This document shows, piece after piece, positions 9,815 to 19,800 of a DNA stretch of 46,767 nt. The position numbers and the translations under genes are program-made. This DNA comes from Planctomycetia bacterium. Its GTDB lineage: Bacteria; Planctomycetota; Planctomycetia; Pirellulales; Thermoguttaceae. Location: assembly GCA_030527105.1 (NCBI GenBank), contig JAUNBK010000021.1, forward strand, positions 1 to 46,767, in the 5' to 3' direction. The number at the start of each line of letters is the position of its first letter. Within the stretch, counting starts at the first letter, position 1. The notes below the pieces were generated by a model. It did no database searches. It was given only the letters and a program-made list of their open reading frames with translations, and was not told the origin of the DNA.

Positions 9815-9925
9815 GGAATCAAACCCCTTCTGAGTAGAAACTTCACACTCAAAAAACCACTCTGCCCCGCGAAAGGAATCTTCCTTCCCGAGAGAGAGTC
9901 TACTATAAACAAAATAATTTACCAT

Positions 9926-9953
9926 ATTCTATCATTTTTCCTGATTTCGTCAA
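9926..9953 (-). promoter_or_regulatory. Predicted promoter of ppdK
   Basis: On the minus strand TTGACG (9948-9953), a 16-bp spacer and TAGAAT (9926-9931) lie about 110 nt upstream of the chosen ATG. The -35 is preceded by CCCCC and forms one arm of an inverted repeat shared with the divergent promoter at 10001. Confidence 0.7.
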
Positions 9954-10006
9954 GGGGGCGTGGGATGTCAAAATCAGCAAAAATCCCCCCTCCGTCCCCC
10001 TTGACG
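9948..10006. promoter_or_regulatory. 11-bp inverted repeat spanning divergent -35 boxes
   Basis: CGTCAAGGGGG (9948-9958) and CCCCCTTGACG (9996-10006) are perfect reverse complements. Each arm contains the -35 hexamer of one of the two divergent promoters (ppdK and the oxidoreductase). The arms could be an operator for one dimeric regulator, or simply two copies of a preferred C-rich -35 context. Confidence 0.5.
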
Positions 10007-10029
10007 CAGCACTCGAGGGAGGATACAAT
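10001..10029 (+). promoter_or_regulatory. Predicted promoter of the 10104 oxidoreductase
   Basis: TTGACG (10001-10006), a 17-bp spacer and TACAAT (10024-10029) precede the ATG by about 75 nt. Confidence 0.75.
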
Positions 10030-10103
10030 GGGGGAAGCGTCGCGGTTCGGGGCGCGGTTCGTTCGTTTTTACTTCAGAAGTTACCTCAAAAGGAGAGCTT
10101 AGT

Positions 10104-11132
10104 ATGATTCGAGTTGGAATTACCGGGATTGGGTTTATGGGGATGATTCATTATCTCGCCTATCAAAACGTGCCCGGAGTGGAAGTTGTCGCGTTTTGTG
10201 AGAAGTACAACAAGGAGCGCCTCAATGGCGATTGGACCTCCATCAAAGGAAATTTCGGACCTCAAGGGACAATGATGGACATGTCCAAATTTGCTCGATA
10301 TACCGAGTTGGAGGACTTAATTGCGGATCCAAATGTGGATATGGTGGACATTTGCTTGCCGCCGAATCAGCATTGCGACGCGACGATTGCGTGTCTGAAG
10401 GGTGGAAAGCACGTTTTTTGTGAGAAACCAATCGCGCTCAAAAGCGAAGAAGGGAAAGCAATGGCGCAGACTGCCGAGGAGACGGGGAAAATGCTCAATA
10501 TCGGGCACGTTCTGCCGTTTTTCCCGCAGTTCCGCTTCCTTATCGAGGCGCGAGAGAGTGGCAAGTGGGGAAAACTCCTCGGCGGAAATTTCTCACGTGT
10601 CATCTCCGACCCGCAGTGGCTGCCAAAGTTTTTCGATATGGACGTCGTGGGTGGTCCGATGTTAGACTTGCACATTCACGACGCGCACTTCATCAGGTAT
10701 TTCTTCGGAATGCCGAAAGCCGTCCAAGGCGTGGGGCGCTGCCGAGGGAACGTGCCGGAATATTTCAATGTGCAGTATCTGTACGACGACCCGGACTACA
10801 CCGTCACGGCAACGAGCGGCATTATCAAGCAGCAGGGGCGTCCTTTCACGTTCGGTTTCGAAGTCCATTTCGAAAAGGCGACGGTTTTGACGGAGTGCTT
10901 CAACGAAACGCCTCTCACGGTTTTGCACGAAGACGGCACAGTCGAACGACCGGAGTTGCCCGGCGGGTCGGACACGCTCCCATTTGAGAACGAGATTGCC
11001 GAGGTTGTGCGCTGCGTGAGTTCGGGAGAAAAGTCGTCACTTCTCGATGGGCAACTCGCGTCGGATGCCGTTTCGCTTTGCCACAAGGAGATCGAAGCGA
11101 TCGTGAGCAAGCGCCCTGTTTCGATTTCGTAG
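10104..11132 (+). CDS. Gfo/Idh/MocA-family NAD(P)-dependent oxidoreductase
   Basis: The 342-residue product is likely a soluble sugar or cyclitol dehydrogenase; the substrate cannot be read from the sequence. An N-terminal Rossmann fold shows GITGIGFMG at about 6-14. The family motif CEKPIAL lies at about 110, and the GGPMLDLHIHDAHF segment near residue 190 corresponds to the catalytic GxxxDxxxH region. The length is typical. The start follows AGGAG. It has its own promoter and is transcribed away from ppdK. Planctomycetes carry many paralogues of this family, often linked to polysaccharide breakdown, and a second, more distant member lies at 37293. Confidence 0.92.
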   Translation: MIRVGITGIGFMGMIHYLAYQNVPGVEVVAFCEKYNKERLNGDWTSIKGNFGPQGTMMDMSKFARYTELEDLIADPNVDMVDICLPPNQHCDATIACLKGGKHVFCEKPIALKSEEGKAMAQTAEETGKMLNIGHVLPFFPQFRFLIEARESGKWGKLLGGNFSRVISDPQWLPKFFDMDVVGGPMLDLHIHDAHFIRYFFGMPKAVQGVGRCRGNVPEYFNVQYLYDDPDYTVTATSGIIKQQGRPFTFGFEVHFEKATVLTECFNETPLTVLHEDGTVERPELPGGSDTLPFENEIAEVVRCVSSGEKSSLLDGQLASDAVSLCHKEIEAIVSKRPVSIS

Positions 11133-11263
11133 TTTCGTGAGAAAGTCGTTTTTCCCCTTGGGGCGTGGCGTCGTGTTCGCGCCCACGGGGGACTATCCTG
11201 CGCGGCACCATTGCGTTTCCAGAAAAACATTCTCTTAAACGTTCTTTTTATCTATTTCTGCTC
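11133..11263. other. Intergenic stretch with a stable hairpin but no T-run
   Basis: Downstream of the oxidoreductase, GGGCGTG (11161-11167) can pair with CGCGCCC about ten bases on, flanked by CCCC and GGGG that extend the fold. No T-run follows on plus, so this is at best a weak terminator. No gene was seen here. Confidence 0.3.
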
Positions 11264-11292
11264 TTGACAAGATATGGGAATGTTGCTATTCT
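11264..11292 (+). promoter_or_regulatory. Predicted promoter of the FlgI-like lipoprotein gene
   Basis: TTGACA (11264-11269), a 17-bp spacer and TATTCT (11287-11292) lie 44 nt upstream of the ATG at 11336. This supports that start over the more upstream in-frame codons. Confidence 0.7.
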
Positions 11293-11335
11293 CCCTCGAG
11301 AATGTTTTCTTATTCGTCAAAATATCGAGACTTCC

Positions 11336-12979
11336 ATGAAAAATATATCGCATAAATTTAGTATATTATTTTTGCTTTTAGTGCCAGCGGCGGTGGGGTT
11401 GCTTGCGGGGACGGGATGTCGTCAGATATCCATCTGGTCGAAGGACAAACCTGCGGAGGAAAAAGTGGCGCAGGAGCCGGAGGAGAAGAAGAAAGCGTTC
11501 TTTGTCGGAGATATCGTTTCGGTGGACAATGTTGGCTTCATCGAAGTGACGTCCGTCAGTCTCGTCACAAACCTCGCAGGGACGGGGAGCGACCCGCCGC
11601 AATCCCAATATCGAACGTTTCTGCTGCGCGAAATGGCGAGCCAAGATGTGGCGAAACCCAATGCCGTTTTGGCGGATCCGAGAACGTCGCTCGTCGTCGT
11701 GACGGGATACCTCCCACCGGCGGTGCAAAAGGGCGATCGATTCGATTTGGACGTGTCGGTTCCGGCGGACAGCGAGACAACCAGCCTGCGCGGTGGGTAT
11801 TTGCTCTCCGCTCCGCTACGTGAAATTTGCTACATGGAGGGCGTCCGAGAAGGGAAAAAATTCGGCGTCGGCTCCGGTCCCGTGCTCATTGAGCCGAGGA
11901 CGGGGACGGATCGCGACAAGGTAACGCAGGTGCGGGGCGTCGTTTTGGGCGGCGGTGTTTCGCACGTGACACTCCCCGTCAGACTCATCGTGAAGCAGCA
12001 TTTGGTGAAAACGGACATCTATCAAACTATGAAGATCGAGTCCGCAATCAATCGACGCTTTCAAGTCACGGGTCCGAACGGACTCCGTCAGAACGTCGCA
12101 AAGGCGAAAGACGACCGGGTTTTGGAAATTCTGATCCCGCCAAAGTATAAGGACAACAAAACGCGGTTCCTACAGGTCGTTCGGTGTTTGCCGATCATTG
12201 AGCCTCAAACGCAGCGCATGGCGCGCCTCGAGGACTTGCAAAAACGACTCCAAGACCCCGAGACGTCGCGTCGGGCGGCGTTGGAGTTGGAAGCGATCGG
12301 GCAGTCGGCGGTCGAAACTCTCAAGACGGGCTTGGAGTCGGCGGACGCGTCCGTGCGTTTCTATTCCGCGCAGTCGCTTGCGTATCTCGACGAAAGTTGC
12401 GCGGCGCAGGAGTTGGGGCGCGTGGCGCTCAACGATCGAGAAAATCGTGCCTTTGCCCTCTCGGCTCTCTCCGCGTTGGACGACTTATACGCATACGAGG
12501 AGCTTCGAAAATTGATGAACGCGCCCGTGGCGGAAGCGCGATATGGTGCGTTTCGTGCGTTGAGTGCGATGCGCCCTGAGGATCCGCTCGTCAAGGGCGA
12601 AACGTTGGGGAAGGATAGCTTCAAGCTCTGCGTCGTGCCGTCGGACGAGAAACCGATGCTCCATGTTCGAAAAACAGAGAAAGCGGAAATAGTCCTTTTT
12701 GGCGAGAATCAGGAGTTCGCGTATCCTTTCCTTTTCGAGGCAGCCAACAATATTGTCATTCGTGCCGAGTCCGAAACGCGAATGTCGGTGGTTAAATTTA
12801 CGCCAAATCAACCGGACAAACGCAAGACGACGAGTATGCAGACGGCGGACGTTATTCGCGCGCTGGCGGAGGTGGGAGCGACGTATCCGGATATCATAGA
12901 AATCCTCCAGGAAGCGATAAATCAGGGCGCGTTGAGTGCGTCGTTCCGCATCGACTCCATTCCGCAGGTGAGAAAGTAG
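11336..12979 (+). CDS. Lipoprotein with FlgI (flagellar P-ring)-like region and HEAT repeats
   Basis: The 547-residue product opens with a hydrophobic signal (ILFLLLVPAAVGLLAGTGC). The Cys at about residue 28 is in an atypical lipobox, so lipid anchoring is likely but not certain. Residues of roughly 60-240 follow the FlgI pattern: a TNLAGTGSDPP segment, a VVVTGYLPPAVQKGDRFDL-like stretch, the SLRGGYLLSAPL motif, then VLGGG. At about 345-460 there are HEAT-like helical repeats (ALELEAIGQSAVETL, RFYSAQSLAYL, AFALSALSALDD). The C-terminal 80 residues are unassigned. FlgI forms the periplasmic P-ring of flagella, but no other flagellar gene is here. FlgI-like lipoproteins with added repeats occur in planctomycetes and may act elsewhere in the envelope. 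The smc gene begins 62 bp downstream on the same strand. Confidence 0.85.
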   Translation: MKNISHKFSILFLLLVPAAVGLLAGTGCRQISIWSKDKPAEEKVAQEPEEKKKAFFVGDIVSVDNVGFIEVTSVSLVTNLAGTGSDPPQSQYRTFLLREMASQDVAKPNAVLADPRTSLVVVTGYLPPAVQKGDRFDLDVSVPADSETTSLRGGYLLSAPLREICYMEGVREGKKFGVGSGPVLIEPRTGTDRDKVTQVRGVVLGGGVSHVTLPVRLIVKQHLVKTDIYQTMKIESAINRRFQVTGPNGLRQNVAKAKDDRVLEILIPPKYKDNKTRFLQVVRCLPIIEPQTQRMARLEDLQKRLQDPETSRRAALELEAIGQSAVETLKTGLESADASVRFYSAQSLAYLDESCAAQELGRVALNDRENRAFALSALSALDDLYAYEELRKLMNAPVAEARYGAFRALSAMRPEDPLVKGETLGKDSFKLCVVPSDEKPMLHVRKTEKAEIVLFGENQEFAYPFLFEAANNIVIRAESETRMSVVKFTPNQPDKRKTTSMQTADVIRALAEVGATYPDIIEILQEAINQGALSASFRIDSIPQVRK

Positions 12980-13041
12980 CCGCCGGGCGGGAAATTTGCC
13001 GATTTTTTGACATTTGATGAAGATAAAAATGCGATAAGGAT

Positions 13042-16000
13042 ATGCTAAAGCGTCTCGAACTTTCTGGATTCAAGAGCTTTGCCGACAGAACTCGATTCGA
13101 GTTCTCAGCCGGTCTCACGGTTATTGTCGGTCCGAACGGCTCGGGGAAGTCGAACGTGGTCGACGCCGTGAAATGGGTTCTCGGCGAGCAGAGCATGAAA
13201 TCCTTGCGTGGGAAGGAGTCGACCGACGTCATCTTCAACGGATCAAGCTCTCGGAAGCCGCAAAATACCGCAGAAGTCACGCTCTTCTTCGACAATTCCG
13301 ACAAACGCCTGAAGATCGACGCCGACGAGGTGAGCATCACGCGCCGCGTGTATCGAAGTGGCGAGGGTGAGTATCTCATCAACAAACAAATTTGCCGACT
13401 GAAGGACATTCGCGAGCTTCTTTTGGGCACCGGGCTTGGGACACAAGCGTATAGCATCATTGAGCAGGGGCGAGTCGACAGCCTGCTCCAATCTTCTCCC
13501 AAAGAACGTCGCGTTTTATTCGAGGAAGCGGCAGGGATTAGTCGTTTCAAAGCCAAACGAGCCGAGGCGCTTAAGAGGTTGGAGCGTTTCGAGCAGAATC
13601 TCCTCCGCCTCTCGGACATCGTGGACGAAGTGCAGAATCGGCTGAACCGTGTCAAAAATCAAGCGGAGCGCGCCACGAAATATCGCGAATATTCCGCACG
13701 GCTTCAGGAGTTGAGATTTCAAGCGGCGGCACTCGATTATACCGAGAAGTCGCAAAGTCTCGCACGCACGATCGCAAAAATCGAAGAGGTTCAAGAGGAG
13801 CGCGAAGCTACTCAATCCCAAGTCGATTCGACCGATGCTGCTCTCCAACAATTCGACGCTTCCTATCAAGAGTTCGACACGCAAATCAAAAACCTCACCG
13901 ACGACACGGCACGAAATCGACGCTCGATCGGCGAGGTGGAATCCGTCATTCGGTTTCAATCCAACCGAACGGAGGAGCTGGAGCAAAGTATTGGCGACGC
14001 GCGATTGAAGATTGCCGACCTGCGCAAGAAAGCGAGGGAGTTGGGGGAGTCTTACGTCCTCACGCAAGAGGATTTGCAGCAGGCAACAAACCAACATGCC
14101 GAGACACAGCAGACTTTGGAGACCGCGAGGCAAAATCTGGAGGACTCCATCGTTCATTCCAACACCGTGCAGCAGGAGCGCGAGGCGCTGCGCGACGCGA
14201 ATTTGCGCTACCTCCGTCGTTTGGCGGACGCCGAGAACGGAATCGCTTCTCTGGAGCGAAGCCAAGAAAGTGTCGCGGAACAGGTGAAACAAACGACGGA
14301 CCGCATTCAACAAATGTCTGCTGAAATTCAAAATCTCCAAAAAACTCAGGACGATTTGGAGCGCAAGCAGGTCGAGCTGGAGGCGCTTGGTCGTCGTTGT
14401 GCCGAGGAGCGCGAGGTGGCGGAGCAAGAGTTGGGCGCGTGCGAGAGAATTTGGAACGAATCGAAAAACAATCTGACCGAGCTGCATCGGCGCCACTCCT
14501 CCATGTTGGGGCGAATTTCAACTCTCGAGGAGCTTCAAGAACGCCATGAAGGATTAAGCCCCGGTGTACGCTATCTTCTCACGGAGTCTCGCCGCCGCGC
14601 GGACGGTCCGTTTCGCGATATTTATGGCCTCGTGGCCGATCTCATCCAAGTAAACGTCGACGCGGCGGGGCTTATTGAGGTGGCACTTGGTGAGAAAGCG
14701 CAATATCTCGTTGTCGCGCCAAATTCCACACTCCTCAGCGCTCTCAAAGCCAACTCGCAAGGTTTTCCTGGCAGGGTGGGATTTGTCGCTCTCGACGACT
14801 TCCTCCCCTCCAATAAAAAATTCTCCTCTCGTTTTGCGCACGTCCTCATCACGAACGGGCTTCAAAACCACGCCGGAGTCATCGGGAGAGCCGACCAGTT
14901 CGTTCAGTGTGACGAAATTTATCTCCCACTTTTTAAATACCTGTTGGGCGAAACGTGGATCGTCGAAAATCTTGCCGTTGCGATGGATTTGTCAAACGAA
15001 ATTTATGCTGGGAACTTGTCGCTTCCTACGTTCCCGGCACTCGACGCCGCCCAAACACCCGCTGCCGTCCGAGCCGATCGACTTCCACAGATACATTTCG
15101 TCACGCCAGCAGGGGAGAGATTCGACTCCGACGGTCTTTTGTGCATCGGTCCCCAACACGCCTCGAGTGGCTTGATCTCGCGCAGAAGTGAGCTACGCAC
15201 GCTCGGAGCGCAGCTCGCCTTGCTCTTGGATGAAATTCGAAAAGCGGACGAAGAGGTGCAAACGAGTCATCAAAAAATGTTCCAAAAGCAGGATCATCTC
15301 GAGATTATTGCCGCTGAAGCGCTCGAAACGGACGGCAAGCTGCGTGAGCACGAAAAAATCGTCACGGCCGCGAAAGAGCGTGAGCGTCAAATGAAACAAC
15401 GCGAAGCGGAGATGAAACAAGAGTTGGACGAATTCCAAAAACAATGGACCAAAATCGCGTCGGAACTCGAGAGCGCCAAGGAAGCGAAGAGTCTCGCGGA
15501 GGCGAAAAACAAGGAAATCCAGGAGGGAATCGAGCGCGTTGAGCAAGAAATACTCGAATGTGACAAGGATAAAAACGACAAAAACCGCGCCGTGACGGAG
15601 TGCAAAGTCGAGCTTGCGAAAAGCGAGGAGCGTCTCGAGTCCTTAAAAGCTGCTCTGGGGCAAACCAATGCCGCCATAGGTGAGAGAAAAAAGCTCATCG
15701 AGGAGCAAAACGGGCAGCTGGCCCAGAATATTGCTCTGTTGAAGGAGTCGCAACGCGTGACGCTGCGGAATTTGGCATTGCTCGCACACCTCTACGCTCA
15801 GAAGGAACTTTTTGCCGATCAACTTGCCGCGCTGCGTCGTGAAAGAGACGTGTCGCGAAAAGAGCGGACCGACATGAACGCTACGGCGGCTCGATTGAGA
15901 AAAAAACTGCGCTCCATGGACGACAAGCTCAACGCGCTACGCTTGGAGGAAGGGACACTCCGGCAAGAATCCTCAACTATCGTGAATCGTTTGTGCGAAG

Positions 16001-16797
16001 ATTACGACATGGAGCCAGAGGCGTTTTTGGAGAAGATTCGCGCACTCTCGCCGGAGGAGCTTAAGGAATTTCGTGGGCTTCAACCCGAAATACAACAATT
16101 GCGCACTAAAATTCAATCCCTCGGAAGCGTGAACGAAGAGGCGCTTGCGGAGTTGGACGAGTTGGAGACGCGCTGCCAAACGCTTTCCGCCCACTATAAC
16201 GACATGAAGGACGGGCGAGACAAGTTGGTTAAATTGATCGAACGTATCAATGCCGATAGTCGAAAAATCTTTATGAAAACTTTCGATCAAATTGGGGATT
16301 ATTTCTACCACCTCTTTCGTGACCTCTTTGGCGGCGGGAGGGCGCAATTGCAACTCGAGGAAGGGAGCGATCTCCTCGAAGGTGGCGTAGAAATTATCGC
16401 ACAGCCGCCGGGCAAGGAACTGCGCAGCTTGTCTCTCATGAGTGGCGGAGAGAAAACAATGACGTGCGTCGCGCTCCTCTTTGCGCTCTTCAAAAATCAT
16501 CCCACGCAATTTTGCGTCCTGGACGAGGTGGATGCCGCGCTCGACGAAGCGAACACGGAACGCCTCACGGGCATCCTGCGCCAATTCCAAAGCGAGACGC
16601 AGTTTATCATCATTTCGCACTCCAAAAAAACAATGTCGGTTGCCGACGCGATTTATGGCGTCACGATGCAGGATTCTGGCGTTTCGAAGCAGGTCTCCGT
16701 CCGATTCGAAGAAGTGAGCGAAAACGGCGAGATCGAGTCCCTCGGCATCCGTCTTTTTCCACCCACCAACGCCTCCGCGCAAAGCGAAGCGGGCTGA
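13042..16797 (+). CDS. smc: Chromosome segregation protein SMC
   Basis: SMC is the ATPase core of bacterial condensin, which organises and helps segregate the nucleoid. The 1251-residue product has the standard layout. The N-terminal ATPase half shows Walker A GPNGSGKS at 30-37. Long coiled coils flank a hinge at about 510-680 (LRYLLTESRRRADGP through the VGFVALDDF area). The C-terminal half shows the ABC signature LMSGGEK at 1132-1138 and Walker B with FCVLDEVDAALDEAN (Asp1161, Glu1162). It is slightly longer than the common 1150-1200 residues. ATAAGG precedes the ATG. No scpA or scpB lies nearby. I found no strong promoter in the 62-bp gap upstream, so co-transcription with the FlgI-like gene is likely. 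Confidence 0.97.
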   Translation: MLKRLELSGFKSFADRTRFEFSAGLTVIVGPNGSGKSNVVDAVKWVLGEQSMKSLRGKESTDVIFNGSSSRKPQNTAEVTLFFDNSDKRLKIDADEVSITRRVYRSGEGEYLINKQICRLKDIRELLLGTGLGTQAYSIIEQGRVDSLLQSSPKERRVLFEEAAGISRFKAKRAEALKRLERFEQNLLRLSDIVDEVQNRLNRVKNQAERATKYREYSARLQELRFQAAALDYTEKSQSLARTIAKIEEVQEEREATQSQVDSTDAALQQFDASYQEFDTQIKNLTDDTARNRRSIGEVESVIRFQSNRTEELEQSIGDARLKIADLRKKARELGESYVLTQEDLQQATNQHAETQQTLETARQNLEDSIVHSNTVQQEREALRDANLRYLRRLADAENGIASLERSQESVAEQVKQTTDRIQQMSAEIQNLQKTQDDLERKQVELEALGRRCAEEREVAEQELGACERIWNESKNNLTELHRRHSSMLGRISTLEELQERHEGLSPGVRYLLTESRRRADGPFRDIYGLVADLIQVNVDAAGLIEVALGEKAQYLVVAPNSTLLSALKANSQGFPGRVGFVALDDFLPSNKKFSSRFAHVLITNGLQNHAGVIGRADQFVQCDEIYLPLFKYLLGETWIVENLAVAMDLSNEIYAGNLSLPTFPALDAAQTPAAVRADRLPQIHFVTPAGERFDSDGLLCIGPQHASSGLISRRSELRTLGAQLALLLDEIRKADEEVQTSHQKMFQKQDHLEIIAAEALETDGKLREHEKIVTAAKERERQMKQREAEMKQELDEFQKQWTKIASELESAKEAKSLAEAKNKEIQEGIERVEQEILECDKDKNDKNRAVTECKVELAKSEERLESLKAALGQTNAAIGERKKLIEEQNGQLAQNIALLKESQRVTLRNLALLAHLYAQKELFADQLAALRRERDVSRKERTDMNATAARLRKKLRSMDDKLNALRLEEGTLRQESSTIVNRLCEDYDMEPEAFLEKIRALSPEELKEFRGLQPEIQQLRTKIQSLGSVNEEALAELDELETRCQTLSAHYNDMKDGRDKLVKLIERINADSRKIFMKTFDQIGDYFYHLFRDLFGGGRAQLQLEEGSDLLEGGVEIIAQPPGKELRSLSLMSGGEKTMTCVALLFALFKNHPTQFCVLDEVDAALDEANTERLTGILRQFQSETQFIIISHSKKTMSVADAIYGVTMQDSGVSKQVSVRFEEVSENGEIESLGIRLFPPTNASAQSEAG

Positions 16798-16806
16798 CGC
16801 CGCAAC

Positions 16807-16842
16807 AAAAAACCCTCCCGCAAAAGGAGGAAAGCGGGAGGG
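16807..16842 (-). terminator. Intrinsic terminator of the 3142-residue LEPR-XLL gene
   Basis: On the minus strand CCCTCCCGC (16834-16842) pairs with GCGGGAGGG (16813-16821) as a 9-bp perfect stem, followed by TTTTTTG. It lies about 30 nt after the giant gene's stop and in the gap with the convergent smc gene. On plus no T-run follows, so it mainly serves the minus transcript. Confidence 0.85.
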
Positions 16843-16873
16843 AGGGAACGACACTTGGAACAAAACGCGATTC

Positions 16874-19800
16874 TCACGAACGTCGCGGAATGCGCCGAGC
16901 CAAAATGTCGATTGCCGCATCGAAAGCAGAGGAATTGAGGCTTTTTTGTGCAAAATCCGTGGGGAGGAGCGACTCCCACATCTCGTCATTCTCGTTTTCG
17001 CCGGAGGATTCCGACTGCGTGCCACTTGAGGACAAAGACCATCGCGACGTTTCGAGCAATACGTCCTCCAACGCCGTCGCGCGAAGTACGTGACTCGGGA
17101 ACGTCAAATCCGCAAACGACGTCAAATCAACCGCGAAAACGTTCCCCCACTGCGTGCTCCAAACGCGTCCTTCTGGTGTTTTGAGTTCTATCGCCAGCGG
17201 GGGAACAAGGGAATCAACGCATGCCGACTGCGCAATGGGCGTGTCGCCGAGCGCATCTTCGACTGGCTCAACTTCCAACGTTGTCACGACATTGGTTCCT
17301 TCCGCGCTCTCGATCGCCACGCTTTCAACTGCGGCATTCTCGACCGGCGCGGCAGCAACTTCAACGGGTACGGCGACCGCAAGGATGGCGTTGAGTTGGG
17401 CGTCGTTCATTTCCGCAGGGAATCCGTCGTCGAAAAGGACATTTCTCCCCGCACGTTGCCCAAAATTGCGTATGAAAAGAATCAAATCATTCACTTGGAC
17501 ACTTCCGTCCCCGTCGAAGTCGGAATGAAACGCCGTTGCCGAGTAGGTCGCGTTGCGTCCAAAATTCAAAATGAACGTGATCAAATCCTGAGCGTCGACA
17601 AAACCATTGTCGTTCAAATCGTACATAATGGGATAAACAGCCGGGAGTTCCGACGCTTCGTCCGCCAAAAGACCAGAAACGGAGGAGCCTGCGGAATCAG
17701 AAGCGACGATGGAGTCCTCGCTCAAGGAGAGACCCGAGTCGACGGGGGAAATCTCGGACTTCGTCAAATCGAGATCGACCCCCCCCGTGCCGGGCGCAAA
17801 TCGCACGCGCCCAAGAAGTGCGTAGGTATTCAATCCACGCCCCGCCTGCGTCGTTGAAGCCGAAACGCGCAAGACGCCAGGCTCGACAATTTCCGCGCTA
17901 AAATCGAACGCGCCAGACGACTCAATAATCACGTTCCCCTCGGCATCGAGCGCGGGCGTGAAGAGTGCGGCGTCGTAGAAAATCTCTGCCGAGAAATTCT
18001 GCACTCCATTTTGCGTGGAGGATTGTATTTGCACCCAAACTTCCGCCCACAAATTCGCCCACTCGTGCGTCCACTCAAGACTCGGTGGGAGGAAGGTGGC
18101 TTCCGAATTCTCGTTCGTTTGGGACTTGTTTTCGTCGTTCGTGACAACCAAAGCCGCATAAAGCTGCGCATTCGTGTTGGCAACGATGCTCTTGGTCAAA
18201 ACGAAGTCCCCAGAGCTAGTCTGCGTGAGTCCCCGCAACACGGTGCCCGACGTGGGTCTTATGAGTTCCGCATCTAGCGTGATAGTGAGCGTGTCGCCCG
18301 ATTGAGCGAGAACGTCTGAATCCGCCCTCCACGTGAGTGTATTGCTGGAGAATTCAAACGTGCCGCGCGACGCAATTTCACTAAAGCGAGAAGAAGAAAT
18401 CGAAACGGCTTGCGTCCAATCATTAAGCTCGACGATACTCTCTCCAAATGTCCAAACGACACTCGTGGAGGTCTCTGACGCTTGAAGTTTCGTGCTCGTT
18501 TGGCAATCAGCAAGCGTGTATGATTGCGAGAAAGACGCGATCTGCGCGCCGCCGAGTGTTGCAAAGTCGGCTCCATTCACGCGAATCTCTGGACATGTTG
18601 AGTAATTCACGTACCCCGTCGGCATCACGAACGAAACCTGCGTTCCATCGTCCGAAATCTCCCACGACTCAGGTGTAATTTCTTCCTTTCCGTTGAAAAT
18701 AACGACGCTATCGCACGTGATTTTGTCGGCTCGCACCGCTTCCGTGAACGTGAGCGTGATGCGAGACGCTGCCGAGGCGCTGGTTCCGTTGTGATTGAGA
18801 CTCGCAAGAGTGAGCGACTCTTCCTTCTCGACAATTCCCTCAACGCGAATCATATAATCCGCCTCAGCGCCGAACGCGGCAGAAACTCGCAGATAATACG
18901 TCTCTCCCGACGCCACGTCGAACGAGCAAGAGCCGGTTTTTTCCTGCAAAACACTCCCCGTCGCGTCCAAAAGCTCGACCTTCAACGCCGAGTTGGAGAG
19001 CGTCACGCCCACCGAACTTCCAGCAGATTGTATCTTGTACAAATCGTATTCTCGATTATAAACGTACACGCTCCCAGCGTTCGTCCCCTCGCGCCACGCA
19101 TTCGGGTCCGACGTGAGAATCGCACCAGAAGCGAGATCAATCGTCTTGCCGAAGCTCACGTTTCCCACGCTCGAGGGAGAAGGAAGCGTTTCGGTTTGCG
19201 CCCACGCGCCGCTTGCGTCCCTCTTCAACACCAAAAGCGCGCTGGAGGTGGAACTTCCCCCGACGTACAACGTGTCTCCCTCCAAACGAAGCGAGGACTC
19301 GTAGAGATAATTTGGCACGACAGAATCCAACGAAATGGAGGACTCGCGTTGCGTCGCAATGTCGTACGAATATATTTTCAAGCCGGGGTTCGCGTCGTTC
19401 GTGTCCGTCCAGAAGAAAGAGGAAAAAACGATCGTGCCATTGTCAATATCGACGGCGTAGCCGCTTTGTCGCTCAAGGGTCGGATTGTCGGAACCAAGAA
19501 CGCTGGCGATGGACCAAGAGGTGCCCGAGCGTTGAACCACAAAAACCACACCACTCACGATGGTATTTCCTACTGCCGAGACGCTTGGGGCGCTGATTGC
19601 GATATAGTCGCCTTCGATTGCGACCGAATACCCCAAGGAGGACCCGGTACCTGCGTAAGCCGAAAGGAGCGTGGAGAGGTTCACGCGTTGAGTCCACGTC
19701 GAGCCTTGTTTTTGGAAGACGTAGGAAGAGCCGGAGGCTTGCGAGCCAACGACGATGATGTCGCCAGAGACGTCCATAACGACGCCAAAGTCGGTTCCAG

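Noticed and set aside
7202..10102. A 966-codon plus-strand open frame covering ppdK
   Set aside because: It is an antisense shadow produced by codon bias. ppdK on minus has all catalytic motifs and its own promoter and terminator, while the plus translation resembles nothing and has no ribosome-binding site.
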